DNA of 64,000 bases from an uncultured Dokdonia sp. GTDB taxonomy: Bacteria; Bacteroidota; Bacteroidia; Flavobacteriales; Flavobacteriaceae. Under the pieces are notes generated by a model that saw nothing but the letters and a program-made list of their open reading frames with translations, was not told the DNA's origin and did no database searches. This document shows, in pieces, positions 52,868-62,282 of the stretch (its first letter is position 1; every line of letters starts with the position of its first letter). A program made the translations under genes and the position numbers. Location: NCBI RefSeq assembly GCF_947492535.1, contig NZ_CANLNH010000017.1, positions 44,615 through 108,614 of the forward strand. The letters run 5' to 3'.

Positions 52868-55159
52868 ATGATTCGTTTTAAATACGCATTATGCGCAATG
52901 CTATTCCTATGTGTTTCTATGGGATACGCTCAAGAAGAAGAGCGTCAAGGAGGCCATGAAAATGGAAATAAATTCAGACAGCTTTACAATGAGATGTCTA
53001 CCCCAAATTCTTATCGTACTGCCTCTGGAGCACCAGGGCATGAATATTACCAAAACGAAGCAGATTATAAAATGAGTATTCAGTTGGATGATACAAATCA
53101 ACGTATCACTGGATATGAAACGATTACCTATAAAAATAATTCACCGGATGATTTAGAGTATATCTGGGTACAATTAGATCAAAATATTAGAGCACAAGAT
53201 TCACCAGCTAAAGATAAAAATGGTGGAGGCGTAGGTGCTGTGAGTCAGCCAGGTTCTTTTGTGTCTACGTATATGACAGAAGGTTTTGATGGTGGATTTA
53301 ATATAAATAAAGTTTCTGCAAATGGAAGACCTCTCAAGCATACAATTAATTTTACGATGATGCGTGTAGATATGCCAGAAGTTTTAAAATCTGGTGATTC
53401 TTTTGAATTTTCTATTCAGTGGGATTATAATATTCCTGATCATACTGTAAATAGAGCTCGTTCTGGATATGAAACCTATAAAGATGGAAATAAAGGGTAT
53501 ATCATTGCTCAGTTTTTCCCTAGAATGGCTGTATATAATGATGTAGAAGGGTGGCAAAATTACCAGTTCTGGGGTAATGGAGAATTTGCATTGCCATTTG
53601 GAGATTATGAAGTAGATATTACTGTTCCTGCAGATCACTTACTAGATGGTACAGGAGAGATTACAAATTTAAAAGACGTATACAGTAAAGAAGAATACAA
53701 GCGATGGGAGAGAGCAACAAAATCATTTGATGCTCCTGTTATCATTCGTACACAAGCTGAAGCAGAACAGATTGCTGCGGGGAGTTCAACAAAGACAAAA
53801 ACATGGAAGCTTAAAGCAGAAAACGTACGTGACTTTGCATTTACATCTTCTCGTAGATATATTATGGATGCGCAAGCAGTTCGTTTCCCAGAGCGCAATG
53901 TCATGGCAATTTCTATTTACCCACCAGAAGGAAATCCATTATGGGAAGAGTATTCTACAAAAGCAGTAGTGCAAACATTAGAAACGTATTCTAAGTTTAC
54001 ATTTGATTATCCGTATCCTAAAGCGATCTCTGTACACGCACAAGGACAAGGAATGGAATACCCAATGATTTGTTGGAATTATGGACGTCCTAATGAAGAT
54101 GGTACGTATAGCGATCGTACAAAATATGGTATGATCTCGGTAATTATACATGAAGTAGGGCATAACTATTTTCCAATGATTGTAAATAGTGATGAACGTC
54201 AGTGGGGATGGATGGATGAAGGTTTAGATACCTTTATGCAATATCTTACAGAACAAGAATTTGGAGAAAAATTTCCAGAAGCTATAGGAGATAATAAAGC
54301 ATATCCATCACGTAGAGGAGCGCCTTCAAGAATTGTAAATTACATGAAAGGGAATCAAGATTTTATTTCTCCTATCATGTCAAACCCTGAAAATGTATAT
54401 CAATTAGGAAATAACGCTTATGGAAAACCAGCAACAGCGTTGAATATCTTAAGAGAAACTATCATGGGACCAGAGCTATTTGATCATGCATTTAAAACCT
54501 ACGCACAACGATGGATGTTTAAACACCCAACGCCAGAAGATTTCTTTAGAACAATGGAAGATGCATCTGCAGTAGATTTAGATTGGTACTGGAGAGGATG
54601 GTTTTACAGTACAGAAAGTGTAGATATTGGTGTGAAAGAAGTAAAATCATACTATATCACTGATAAAGTGACTAAGGAAGGAAAAGAACGATTAGCTCGT
54701 TTTGGAATTACAGATCCAAGTACGATAAAAGCGGTATATGTGGTAGATGAAGATAGTGAGGATTTTGATCCAGCACTTAAAGGAAAATCTATGTTAGAAA
54801 ACTCGGCGACACTTAAAGAATATCTTATGGATAACTTTACGCCAGAAGAGCGTGCTAATATAAAAGAACCTAAGCATCTTTATAAAATTGTTTTTGAAAA
54901 ACCAGGTGGAATTCCAATGCCTATTATTGTAGAGTATGAATATGCAGATGGAACAAAAAAGAAAGTTACATATCCTGCTCAAATCTGGCGTAAAAATGAT
55001 AGCGAAGTAAGTAAAGCTATTGCATCAGATAAAGAGATTGTAAAAGTAACGATAGATCCAGATTTAGAAACAGCAGATATTGATACAGCCAATAACAGCT
55101 GGCCTAAGGCTAAAAAGATAGGTAAGTTTGAGAAATTCAAAGAGAATGTAAAAGGATAG
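52868..55159 (+). CDS. M1 family metallopeptidase
   Basis: A 763-aa secreted zinc aminopeptidase-like enzyme with a signal peptide ending GYAQ. The gluzincin site is HEVGH (His428, Glu429, His432), and Glu451 in WMDEGLD follows at the expected 18-residue gap. The exopeptidase motif GAMEN appears as the variant QGMEYP near residue 394. It has a C-terminal beta domain. The predicted site is the periplasm or outer membrane. It ends at a strong terminator. Confidence 0.93.
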   Translation: MIRFKYALCAMLFLCVSMGYAQEEERQGGHENGNKFRQLYNEMSTPNSYRTASGAPGHEYYQNEADYKMSIQLDDTNQRITGYETITYKNNSPDDLEYIWVQLDQNIRAQDSPAKDKNGGGVGAVSQPGSFVSTYMTEGFDGGFNINKVSANGRPLKHTINFTMMRVDMPEVLKSGDSFEFSIQWDYNIPDHTVNRARSGYETYKDGNKGYIIAQFFPRMAVYNDVEGWQNYQFWGNGEFALPFGDYEVDITVPADHLLDGTGEITNLKDVYSKEEYKRWERATKSFDAPVIIRTQAEAEQIAAGSSTKTKTWKLKAENVRDFAFTSSRRYIMDAQAVRFPERNVMAISIYPPEGNPLWEEYSTKAVVQTLETYSKFTFDYPYPKAISVHAQGQGMEYPMICWNYGRPNEDGTYSDRTKYGMISVIIHEVGHNYFPMIVNSDERQWGWMDEGLDTFMQYLTEQEFGEKFPEAIGDNKAYPSRRGAPSRIVNYMKGNQDFISPIMSNPENVYQLGNNAYGKPATALNILRETIMGPELFDHAFKTYAQRWMFKHPTPEDFFRTMEDASAVDLDWYWRGWFYSTESVDIGVKEVKSYYITDKVTKEGKERLARFGITDPSTIKAVYVVDEDSEDFDPALKGKSMLENSATLKEYLMDNFTPEERANIKEPKHLYKIVFEKPGGIPMPIIVEYEYADGTKKKVTYPAQIWRKNDSEVSKAIASDKEIVKVTIDPDLETADIDTANNSWPKAKKIGKFEKFKENVKG

Positions 55160-55187
55160 TCCTTTCTATATTTTAAAACTTTATATC

Positions 55188-55225
55188 AATAAACGCCAAC
55201 TATTTTAGTTGGCGTTTATTTTTAC
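55188..55225 (+). terminator. Terminator after M1 peptidase gene
   Basis: Perfect 15-bp stem (AATAAACGCCAACTA and its complement), TTT loop, T run. Confidence 0.9.
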
Positions 55226-55271
55226 GTCAAAAACAGCTACTAATATATACGCTACAACACATAACAATTGC

Positions 55272-55279
55272 TATCTTTG
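55272..55279 (+). promoter_or_regulatory. Predicted -7 element of tatA
   Basis: TATCTTTG (TAnnTTTG) ends 4 nt before the ATG, so the mRNA would be leaderless or nearly so. Confidence 0.45.
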
Positions 55280-55283
55280 TACT

Positions 55284-55565
55284 ATGATTACACTTCCTTT
55301 ATTTATAAGCGGAACTGAAATTGCTTTCATTATTTTTATAGTGATTATGGTTTTTGGTGCAGATAAAGTTCCTGAGATTGCCAGAGGTCTTGGTAAAGGA
55401 ATGCGCACACTAAAAGACGCAACCAACGATATCAAAACTGAAATCACTAAGAGTGCCGAAAAACAAGGTATTGATATTGATGTGACTAAAGATATTAAGA
55501 AGGAGATTGAAAAGGCAAAGGAAGATATTAATGATATTACAGGTCCTATTAAACGTCAGCTTTAA
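55284..55565 (+). CDS. tatA: Sec-independent protein translocase TatA/E
   Basis: Pore-forming subunit of the Tat system, which exports folded proteins. The 93-aa product has one N-terminal membrane helix (ISGTEIAFIIFIVIMVFGADKVP) and the TatA hinge FGADKVPEIARGLGKGMRTLK, then an amphipathic and charged C-terminus. The ATG at 55284 is used; the longer frame would extend into the promoter. It overlaps the next gene by one base (TAATG). tatC is not in the window. Confidence 0.92.
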   Translation: MITLPLFISGTEIAFIIFIVIMVFGADKVPEIARGLGKGMRTLKDATNDIKTEITKSAEKQGIDIDVTKDIKKEIEKAKEDINDITGPIKRQL

Positions 55566-56107
55566 TGGATCAAATTCTTGATTGGGATAAAGAGCTTTTT
55601 CTATACCTTAACGGACTTAGTACTGGGAATTGGGATTATTTCTGGGTAACGATTACTAAAATAGAAAATTGGATTCCACTTTATATCCTTTTCTTTATAT
55701 TATATTGGAAAAAGCTTCCGCGAAAAAAAGCACTGTTTGCCACCCTAGCTACCTTAGCTATTATGGGGGTTACTTTAGGTATAACAACGCTTGTAAAGAA
55801 TTATGTAACAAGAATACGACCAAGTAATGAACCTGATCTTAAAGGGATCGTAAGAGTCTTGCAAGAAGCTACTGATTTTAGTTTTTTTTCAGGACATTCT
55901 GCAGTTTCATTTGCAGTCTCCATTTTTGTTATACTCGTTTTAAAAGAACATACCAAATGGATCTGGCTCATTCTTATATGGCCACTACTTTTTGCACTTA
56001 GTAGAATTTTTGTAGGTGTGCATTATCCAGGAGATTTACTCATTGGAGCCCTAGTGGGTACTCTATTAGCTATTATTTCTAGAAGATTTCTTCGCACTAT
56101 CCTATAA
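55565..56107 (+). CDS. PAP2-family phosphatase
   Basis: A 180-aa membrane phosphatase with about five helices. The three PAP2 motifs are complete: KNYVTRIRPSNEP, FFSGHSAVS (with the catalytic-site His) and SRIFVGVHYPGD. It may dephosphorylate undecaprenyl pyrophosphate or a lipid phosphate. It overlaps the tatA stop (TAATG), so the two are co-translated. A TTCCGCGAAA near 55716 is a degenerate relative of the iterated palindrome or chance. Confidence 0.9.
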   Translation: MDQILDWDKELFLYLNGLSTGNWDYFWVTITKIENWIPLYILFFILYWKKLPRKKALFATLATLAIMGVTLGITTLVKNYVTRIRPSNEPDLKGIVRVLQEATDFSFFSGHSAVSFAVSIFVILVLKEHTKWIWLILIWPLLFALSRIFVGVHYPGDLLIGALVGTLLAIISRRFLRTIL

Positions 56108-56321
56108 ATAAAATAGTATGATAAAAAGGGTATTCTTTCTTTTGTAAGAATATTCCATACATCAACTATATGTATGTAATATCTAGTTATTCGTAATTAA
56201 AATTGATTATTTCTGTATGATTGTTAATCAATTAGCATTTATTTTACGAAATTAATACTATGCATGCATAATGATTGTGAAATTTTAGTATATTAGAACC
56301 ATAACTAATTAACCAAAAACC

Positions 56322-57866
56322 ATGAAAAAAACACTAGCTATTATTGCAGGGGCTTCTCTGCTTATTTTTTCTTCTTGTACCCGTGATGAAGATGTTTTAT
56401 CTCCGATTACAGAAGAAAACGTAGTACTTGTAGAACAGGAGTCTGATGAATTTTTAACGATTGAAGAGATAAACACTATAATAGATAAAAGCCTAAATGA
56501 AAAGGGAGCTTTTTCTTGGGATGATGTGCCTGCAAATGTATTGTGGAGCGCTGCGGTACACGGAAGAGAAATGATTACTGTTGGATATGGAAATAAAGGA
56601 GAAAGTTTTAGAGAGGGAAAGAGTAGTCGTTTAGAAGGAATACAAAATGATATACTTTTAACGGTAGCCGCTTCAGAATCACAAACAAAAAGTAATCTTA
56701 AATATGTTAGCGATGCTGTTCTTAATGTTATAGATATTCATGTAACAGGATTAGAAACCATTAGAGATTTAAAAGCGATGTCAAATATTAGGTACCTAGA
56801 ACCTAACGGTTATTCTTATTTCACTAGTACGCCTGAGGTGACAGTTTCTACACAACAACGCTCCTCAAGTGGATGTGATATGTCAGGATCTAACTTGAAT
56901 ACAAATGATTATCGTACTATAGCACCAGGATCATTAGTTTCTTGGACCTTAGATAACCATAATGTTACACAAGCTTGGAATGAAAGTACAGGTGCAGGAG
57001 TTACGTTAGCAGTGATAGATACCGGAATTTCTCCTAACCAACCTTTATTAAGTCCTGGGAGTTCTGGTTTTGGAGATGGATATTCTATAAATAATCGTAC
57101 GGTAGAAAAATACGGAACTTATATAGATTCGCCTTGGTGGTGGTCTAATAATATAGATGGGCCGAATGACAGATGTGGCCATGGTACTAGTATGATATCG
57201 GCGGCAACAGCACCTCGTAATAATGATAATAAACCTGTAGGAGTCGCATATGATGCAAACTTAGTTTCTTACAGAGGTACTGCTGATGTTTTACTTAATG
57301 ATTATCATGAGCGTAAAGGAGTGTCAAACGCATTACGTGCGTTAGGAGATAGAAGTGATGTAAAGATAATATCAATGTCTATTGGTTATTTATGGACTAT
57401 TAGAAATGTGAGAGATGCTGTGCGTTATGCACATAACAGAGGGAAATTAATTTTTGCAGCAGGTGGAACTTCAACAGAAATAACAAATGCATATCCTGTA
57501 ATATTTCCTGCTAGCATGCCTGAGACTATTGCAGTAACAGGAGTTACAGATGCTAATAATTATAAGCGTTGTGATACGTGTCATAGTGGACCACAAATTG
57601 AATTCACTATTGTAATGGAACGTGATAACGATAATAGTAGAACAGCAGCTGTTCTTGGTTTTTATGGAGGCGATAATGATTATGTAGGCGGGTCTTCTGT
57701 GGCAACAGCTACTACAGCTGGAATTGCAGCATTGGTTTGGGCTAAATATCCTAATTGGAGTAGAACGCAAGTTCTTAATAGAATGAGGCAATCATCAGAG
57801 TTATATCCAAATAGGAGTAACGCATTTGGATACGGAAATATTGACGCTAATCAAGCGGTTCAATAG
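56322..57866 (+). CDS. S8 subtilisin-like serine protease, lipoprotein
   Basis: A 514-aa protease with a lipoprotein signal (FSSC, then TRDEDVLSP). The N-terminal 190 residues look like an inhibitor-type propeptide (IDIHVTGLETIRDLKAMSNIRYLEPN). The catalytic triad is Asp233 in AVIDTGISP, His287 in CGHGTSM and Ser459 in GGSSVATAT. It has a Cys pair (RCDTCHSG) near residue 420. It should cut proteins outside the cytoplasm. It has no T9SS sorting domain. Confidence 0.93.
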   Translation: MKKTLAIIAGASLLIFSSCTRDEDVLSPITEENVVLVEQESDEFLTIEEINTIIDKSLNEKGAFSWDDVPANVLWSAAVHGREMITVGYGNKGESFREGKSSRLEGIQNDILLTVAASESQTKSNLKYVSDAVLNVIDIHVTGLETIRDLKAMSNIRYLEPNGYSYFTSTPEVTVSTQQRSSSGCDMSGSNLNTNDYRTIAPGSLVSWTLDNHNVTQAWNESTGAGVTLAVIDTGISPNQPLLSPGSSGFGDGYSINNRTVEKYGTYIDSPWWWSNNIDGPNDRCGHGTSMISAATAPRNNDNKPVGVAYDANLVSYRGTADVLLNDYHERKGVSNALRALGDRSDVKIISMSIGYLWTIRNVRDAVRYAHNRGKLIFAAGGTSTEITNAYPVIFPASMPETIAVTGVTDANNYKRCDTCHSGPQIEFTIVMERDNDNSRTAAVLGFYGGDNDYVGGSSVATATTAGIAALVWAKYPNWSRTQVLNRMRQSSELYPNRSNAFGYGNIDANQAVQ

Positions 57867-57884
57867 ATTTGTTTTATAAGTGAA

Positions 57885-57914
57885 AAAATAGCCTCATATA
57901 ATGGGGCTATTTTT
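57885..57914. terminator. Terminator between subtilase and O-methyltransferase genes
   Basis: AAAATAGCCTC with GGGGCTATTTT (one G-T pair), 7-nt loop, A tract and T tract on the two sides. Serves both convergent genes. Confidence 0.75.
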
Positions 57915-57939
57915 AATTTTATAATATTCTATTTTTTAG

Positions 57940-58581
57940 TCATCGAACTCTACTTATGGTAAGTCCGTCTCTAATAGGGAGTAATACGGTTTCTATTCTT
58001 TTATCATCATTAAGTAGCTTATTATATTCTAATAGTACTTTTGTATCGATGTCTTTCTCTTTTAGAGTTTCAACTACTTTTCCGCTCCAAAGGACATTAT
58101 CAGAAAGGATCACTCCTCCAGGATTCATTTTATCTATAACGACGTTAAAATAATTAATATAGTTACGTTTATCGGCATCTATAAAAACAAGGTCAAATGT
58201 GGTGTCTAATGTTGGAATGATATCTAATGCTTGCCCTAAGTGTTGTTGAATTTGATGTCCATAAGGAGAAGTGTCAAAATGCTTTTTTTGAAAATCAACC
58301 AATTCTTCTTTGATGTCAATAGTATGTAATAGTCCATCAATAGGTAATCCTTCAGCTAAACATAAAGCACTATAGCCCGTAAATGTTCCAATTTCTAGAA
58401 TGGTTTTGGGCTTAATCAATTTTGAAATCATACTTAATACACGTCCTTGGTAGGGACCAGAAAGCATGCGCGGTTGTAATACTTTTTGATAGGTTTCTCT
58501 TGTGAGATTATTGAGATACGTTGGCTCTTGTGCAGAGTGCGCAACTACATATCCGTCTATATTTTCGGGCAGGAAGTGCAT
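57940..58581 (-). CDS. O-methyltransferase (caffeoyl-CoA/catechol type)
   Basis: A 213-aa class I methyltransferase of the small-molecule O-methyltransferase family. Motif I is ILEIGTFTGYSALCLAEGL near residue 64. TIDIKEELVDFQKKHF, VFIDADKRNYINYF and GGVILSDNVLWSGKVV (metal and substrate loop) follow. The metal-binding Asp and Asn are in DNVLW and DADKRNY. Substrate unknown; catechol-like compounds are usual. Confidence 0.9.
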   Translation of the reverse strand: MHFLPENIDGYVVAHSAQEPTYLNNLTRETYQKVLQPRMLSGPYQGRVLSMISKLIKPKTILEIGTFTGYSALCLAEGLPIDGLLHTIDIKEELVDFQKKHFDTSPYGHQIQQHLGQALDIIPTLDTTFDLVFIDADKRNYINYFNVVIDKMNPGGVILSDNVLWSGKVVETLKEKDIDTKVLLEYNKLLNDDKRIETVLLPIRDGLTISRVR

Positions 58582-58590
58582 CTATTTAAT

Positions 58591-58600
58591 TTTCGCGAAA
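58591..58600. repeat. Iterated palindrome, intergenic copy with extra half-site
   Basis: Exact TTTCGCGAAA followed by GCGG, between the O-methyltransferase and the amidohydrolase. The right arm AAAGCGG (58598-58604) also pairs with CCGCTTT at 58614-58620, so a second hairpin is possible. It looks like an eroded or duplicated element. Confidence 0.8.
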
Positions 58601-58644
58601 GCGGAAATTTCATCCGCTTTATCACGTAGTGGTTTTATTGGTTA

Positions 58645-59727
58645 TTAATTTCCCAGAATTCTTTTCTTAAAAGCTTTTTTCTTTTTTTCATCATCTCCAT
58701 ATAGCCATTGCACTACATTATCATCCCATATTTGATCGTATTCTGTAGCATTTATGATTTTTCTTTCTAAAGCAAGATCCAGAATTTTACCAGGATAACT
58801 ACTTTGGGAATCACTTTCCATTTCTCCTAATGGATATGGATCATCCAGTCCCATAAGTACTTGTTTACTTCCTTGATTTTCGATCACTAATTTTAACGAA
58901 TTCGTGTCATGCACTAAGGTGTCAAAAAAGATATTTGGGTGTCCGACAGATTTTCTAGGATGTTCTTTTCCTTCAAATAAATCAGGACGGCCATCAAATC
59001 CCTGAATACGTCTTCCTAAATTTATTTGAGCAAGCTGTCCTCCATGCGCAAAACATACACGCATACCAGGATATTTATTTGCATATCCATTTAGGGTTAA
59101 AAAATGATAGGCATCTGCGCATTGTGCTAGCATCCATATCAAGTGAAAACGCCAGTTTGTATTTTCTAGTTTTATGAATTTTTCTCCATCATATGGATGA
59201 ACTTCTACTGCGAGATTATACTTGCTAGCTAGCTCAAAAATAGGTTCATTCTCTTCATCAAAAATACAACGCCATGTTCCAATTGTATCCATATAATGCG
59301 TAGGAAGACACAATAAATCCATACCTAATACTTCTACACAACGTTCTATTTCCCATAAAGCCCCACGTACAAATCCAGGGTGTACTACAAAACCTGTTGT
59401 AAATTTAGAGGGGTGTTCTTTTTGTACACGAGCGTTAAAATCATTCTGAAATTTTAAGGCTTGCTTCATCTCTTCTAAGCGGAGTCCATTACCATATAGT
59501 TGAGAAAGATTAAGAACTACTGCATGATCTACGTTATTACGTTCCATCCATTCTAACTTCTCATGCAAGAAAAAACTAGAGTCTGTAACTGGGCGACTCC
59601 AATTTTTTTGGAGCATGAATTTTCGGTCTTTATCCACCCAAAAAATCCCTTTGTCTTTCATAAATTGAGGAATCTCTTCAGGATAGGGTAATAAATGTGA
59701 ATGTCCGTTAATGCGTATTTTTTTCAT
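58645..59727 (-). CDS. ACMSD-like amidohydrolase
   Basis: A 360-aa metal-dependent amidohydrolase closest in pattern to 2-amino-3-carboxymuconate-6-semialdehyde decarboxylase, which removes CO2 in tryptophan/3-hydroxyanthranilate breakdown. Metal ligands seem to be NGHSHL at the N-terminus, VEVHPYD near residue 177, CFAHGGQ near residue 227, and Asp in MGLDDPYPLG near residue 295. It is next to an SDR and, beyond one gene, an aldehyde dehydrogenase, which supports an aminomuconate pathway. Activity is inferred. Confidence 0.82.
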   Translation of the reverse strand: MKKIRINGHSHLLPYPEEIPQFMKDKGIFWVDKDRKFMLQKNWSRPVTDSSFFLHEKLEWMERNNVDHAVVLNLSQLYGNGLRLEEMKQALKFQNDFNARVQKEHPSKFTTGFVVHPGFVRGALWEIERCVEVLGMDLLCLPTHYMDTIGTWRCIFDEENEPIFELASKYNLAVEVHPYDGEKFIKLENTNWRFHLIWMLAQCADAYHFLTLNGYANKYPGMRVCFAHGGQLAQINLGRRIQGFDGRPDLFEGKEHPRKSVGHPNIFFDTLVHDTNSLKLVIENQGSKQVLMGLDDPYPLGEMESDSQSSYPGKILDLALERKIINATEYDQIWDDNVVQWLYGDDEKKKKAFKKRILGN

Positions 59728-59803
59728 ATATATTTTCTGCCAAAGCAGAAATGGTGTTAGTTAGTAGTTTATAAAAATACAAAATGTAAAGTGAGGAGAT
59801 GCG

Positions 59804-60583
59804 TTACAATGATTTTGTACGACCTCCATCTACAGGAACATTAATTCCATTAATATAACTTGCTTTTTCACTAGCTAAAAAAGTAATAGCATTTGCTACT
59901 TCTTCTGGTTGTGCAAAGCGTTTTGCAGGAGAAGCATTTTGCATTGTTGCCTCAATCTCTTCTATTGTTTTTCCTGTCTTTTTTGCTTTGTTCTGTATGA
60001 TCTCTGAAAGACGTCCTGTAGCTGTAGCGCCAGGTAATACATTGTTTACAGTGATGCCAAAGGCACCTAATTCATTAGCTAATGTTTTACTCCAATTGGC
60101 AACAGCGCCTCGTATGGTATTACTTACGCCAAGACCATCAAGAGGTTGTTTTACAGACGTCGAAATCACATTGATAATTCTTCCGTAGCCGAGTTCTTTC
60201 ATGCCAGGAATGACCGTTTGTACCAAAAGATGATTGGTTTGTAAATGTTGTGTAAACGCTTTCGCGAAAGCAGACACATCTGCATCTACAATAGCGCCAC
60301 CAGGAGGGCCTCCCGTATTATTTACGAGTATATGATATTGATTTTTAGTGTTAACAACTGCCTGTGCTACTTGTTGCGGATTTGTAAAATCAGCAATTAC
60401 ATAGGAATGTGTTTGAGATCCGTTATTTGAAAGTTCAGAAAGTGTACTTTTTAACTTGTCTTCATTACGAGCAACAAGTGTAATATTTGCACCTTCTTGT
60501 GCAAGTACTAAAGCAGTAGCTTTTCCAATACCAGCGGTACTTCCACAAACTAATGCATTTTTATGGGTAAGATTTAAATTCAT
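59804..60583 (-). CDS. Short-chain dehydrogenase/reductase
   Basis: A 259-aa classical SDR. I start it at ATG 60583 (MNLNLTHKNALVCGSTAG); upstream in-frame codons are hydrophobic noise. The NAD(P) motif is GSTAGIGKAT near residue 13, then NNTGGPPGG near residue 87 (a variant of NNAG), and a Ser-Thr-Ser segment in place of the usual Ser/Tyr spacing (VISTSVKQPLDGLGVSNTIRGA), so the usual YxxxK is missing. Activity as a dehydrogenase is thus uncertain. It lies 76 nt upstream of the amidohydrolase gene. A palindrome copy encodes SAFAKAFT. Confidence 0.83.
   Translation of the reverse strand: MNLNLTHKNALVCGSTAGIGKATALVLAQEGANITLVARNEDKLKSTLSELSNNGSQTHSYVIADFTNPQQVAQAVVNTKNQYHILVNNTGGPPGGAIVDADVSAFAKAFTQHLQTNHLLVQTVIPGMKELGYGRIINVISTSVKQPLDGLGVSNTIRGAVANWSKTLANELGAFGITVNNVLPGATATGRLSEIIQNKAKKTGKTIEEIEATMQNASPAKRFAQPEEVANAITFLASEKASYINGINVPVDGGRTKSL
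60260..60269. repeat. Iterated palindrome core, inside SDR gene
   Basis: ACGCTTTCGCGAAAGC with exact core. Read on the minus strand as Ala-Phe-Ala-Lys-Ala. Confidence 0.8.
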
Positions 60584-60702
60584 ATGTAACAGAAATAAGA
60601 TGAGTATACTTATATGTTGTATGTTTTGTAAATGTAAAGGTATATGAATCTTTAATTGAATTAAAACTATATTTTCGTAAATCAAAAAATTAAATTATCA
60701 AT

Positions 60703-62223
60703 ATGCGTTATTTTATACTTATTACATTCTTCATTTTTATAAACTCAATAGGATATAGTCAAAGTACTTATTTTAATGTGGAGGAAACAGCTCCTTTTAA
60801 AGATATAAAAAAGGGAAGTAATCTCCTTGGAGTACATCAATTTGATAATGGAGAAGCTGTTCTTATACGCGCAATTAAAAAGGACTATGTAGTAAGTGCT
60901 TTTGATGCATCTCATAACCTTATTGCTAATATCAAACTAGAAACGTCAAAAAAAGAAACTATTATAGGTAGTGTAGCTACCGAAGGACTTGTAAGGGTAT
61001 TTACTTCAGATAAAGTTGATAAAAAAAATATAGATGTGTATTGTCGTACATATTTTCTCTCTTCTAAAAGAATAGAAAAGGTAAAACTATATTCAAAAGA
61101 AACAGGAAAGCGCCGTAAGACAAGTATTTTTACATTATTTAACCCAATTCCTAGAAAGTATGAAGAAAACTTTAGAGTATCTCCTAATGGTGAATATATA
61201 GCGTTTTCTATAGATAATGTAAATTCAAAAACAACAAGTTCTCTTATAAAAGTATTTGATAAAAGTCTTACAGAAATGTACGAAAGAGAGTATGTCAAAG
61301 AAACTGAAAACTTATATAGATTTGATGATTTTATAATAACTGATGAGGCAGAAATTTTAACAGCCGGGAAGTTATATAAAGATGGTTTTAAGGATAAGAA
61401 AAAAGGAAAAGCAAATTATGAATATGTACTTCATAAAGTGTCTGAAGATGATCATTCATATAAAACCATCGATTTAGGTGAAAATTTTATTCAAGAAGTA
61501 CGATTTGCTCAAACCGATAATGCTATTCGATTATTAGGGTTCTATTCAGAAAAGAATTCCTTTAGAATGAAAGGAGGAATCTCTTATGTGTTTAATGGCA
61601 CAGATATAACAAATGTCACTCCTAAAGTTACTCCTTTTCCAAAATCAATATATAATGATTTGTACAGTGAAGCAGCAGCTGAACGTCGTAAAAAGAAAGA
61701 AAAAGAATTTAGAAGTTATTATTTAGATTACACGATTATAGATGAAGAAGATAATGCCTATTTAACAGCCGAACAGTTTTATATTACTCAACATACAGTT
61801 AATAATGGTCCTAATGGCGGGTTTACAACAATTACAACATATCATTATGATAATATTCTTGCTATAAAGTTTGATAAAGAAGGAAACTTGGTTTGGGGTA
61901 GGAGTATACTTAAAAAGTCAAATTCACCTTCTTATAATGCATTTGCTGTAGATGGAAAGTTGCATATTCTTTTAAATACAGGGAAGAATATTAAAGAAAA
62001 ATCAAATGGTAGAAAAAAAGTCAAAAAGGGTTGGTTAGAGAAATCGGCATTATTTGATATTGTATTTGATGAGCAAGGAGGAGAGACCTATCAAATGATT
62101 AAAGAAAATGATGGCCGTAAAGATTTTTATAGTCCTTCTAGTGGGAATTATGATTATAATACTTTTATTATGGCTAACCTTTCTAAGAATAAAAGACAAT
62201 TTTTAATACTTAGCAAAAAGTAG
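60703..62223 (+). CDS. Secreted protein of unknown function
   Basis: A 506-aa protein with a Sec signal (FILITFFIFINSIGYSQ). No family recognised. It has repeated beta-strand blades with aromatic and Asp/Asn-rich turns (GEYIAFSIDNVNSKTTSS, AEILTAGKLYKDGFKDKKKGK, FDKEGNLVWGRSI), which suggests a beta-propeller-like fold. Very basic clusters occur near residues 145 and 330 (RRKKKEKEFR). No sorting domain. It interrupts the amidohydrolase-SDR and aldehyde dehydrogenase genes on the opposite strand. Confidence 0.75.
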   Translation: MRYFILITFFIFINSIGYSQSTYFNVEETAPFKDIKKGSNLLGVHQFDNGEAVLIRAIKKDYVVSAFDASHNLIANIKLETSKKETIIGSVATEGLVRVFTSDKVDKKNIDVYCRTYFLSSKRIEKVKLYSKETGKRRKTSIFTLFNPIPRKYEENFRVSPNGEYIAFSIDNVNSKTTSSLIKVFDKSLTEMYEREYVKETENLYRFDDFIITDEAEILTAGKLYKDGFKDKKKGKANYEYVLHKVSEDDHSYKTIDLGENFIQEVRFAQTDNAIRLLGFYSEKNSFRMKGGISYVFNGTDITNVTPKVTPFPKSIYNDLYSEAAAERRKKKEKEFRSYYLDYTIIDEEDNAYLTAEQFYITQHTVNNGPNGGFTTITTYHYDNILAIKFDKEGNLVWGRSILKKSNSPSYNAFAVDGKLHILLNTGKNIKEKSNGRKKVKKGWLEKSALFDIVFDEQGGETYQMIKENDGRKDFYSPSSGNYDYNTFIMANLSKNKRQFLILSKK

Positions 62224-62282
62224 TTTACATTTTCTATTGACTATAGACTGGCGAAGAGTGAGTGATGCAATTAAAAATTAAT

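Noticed and set aside
55716..55725. Additional palindrome copy TTCCGCGAAA in the PAP2 gene
   Set aside because: One mismatch in the core and no extended symmetry; chance is likely.
56259..56270. 12-bp palindrome TATGCATGCATA upstream of the subtilase gene
   Set aside because: Single occurrence, alternating simple sequence, no relation to a recognisable promoter.
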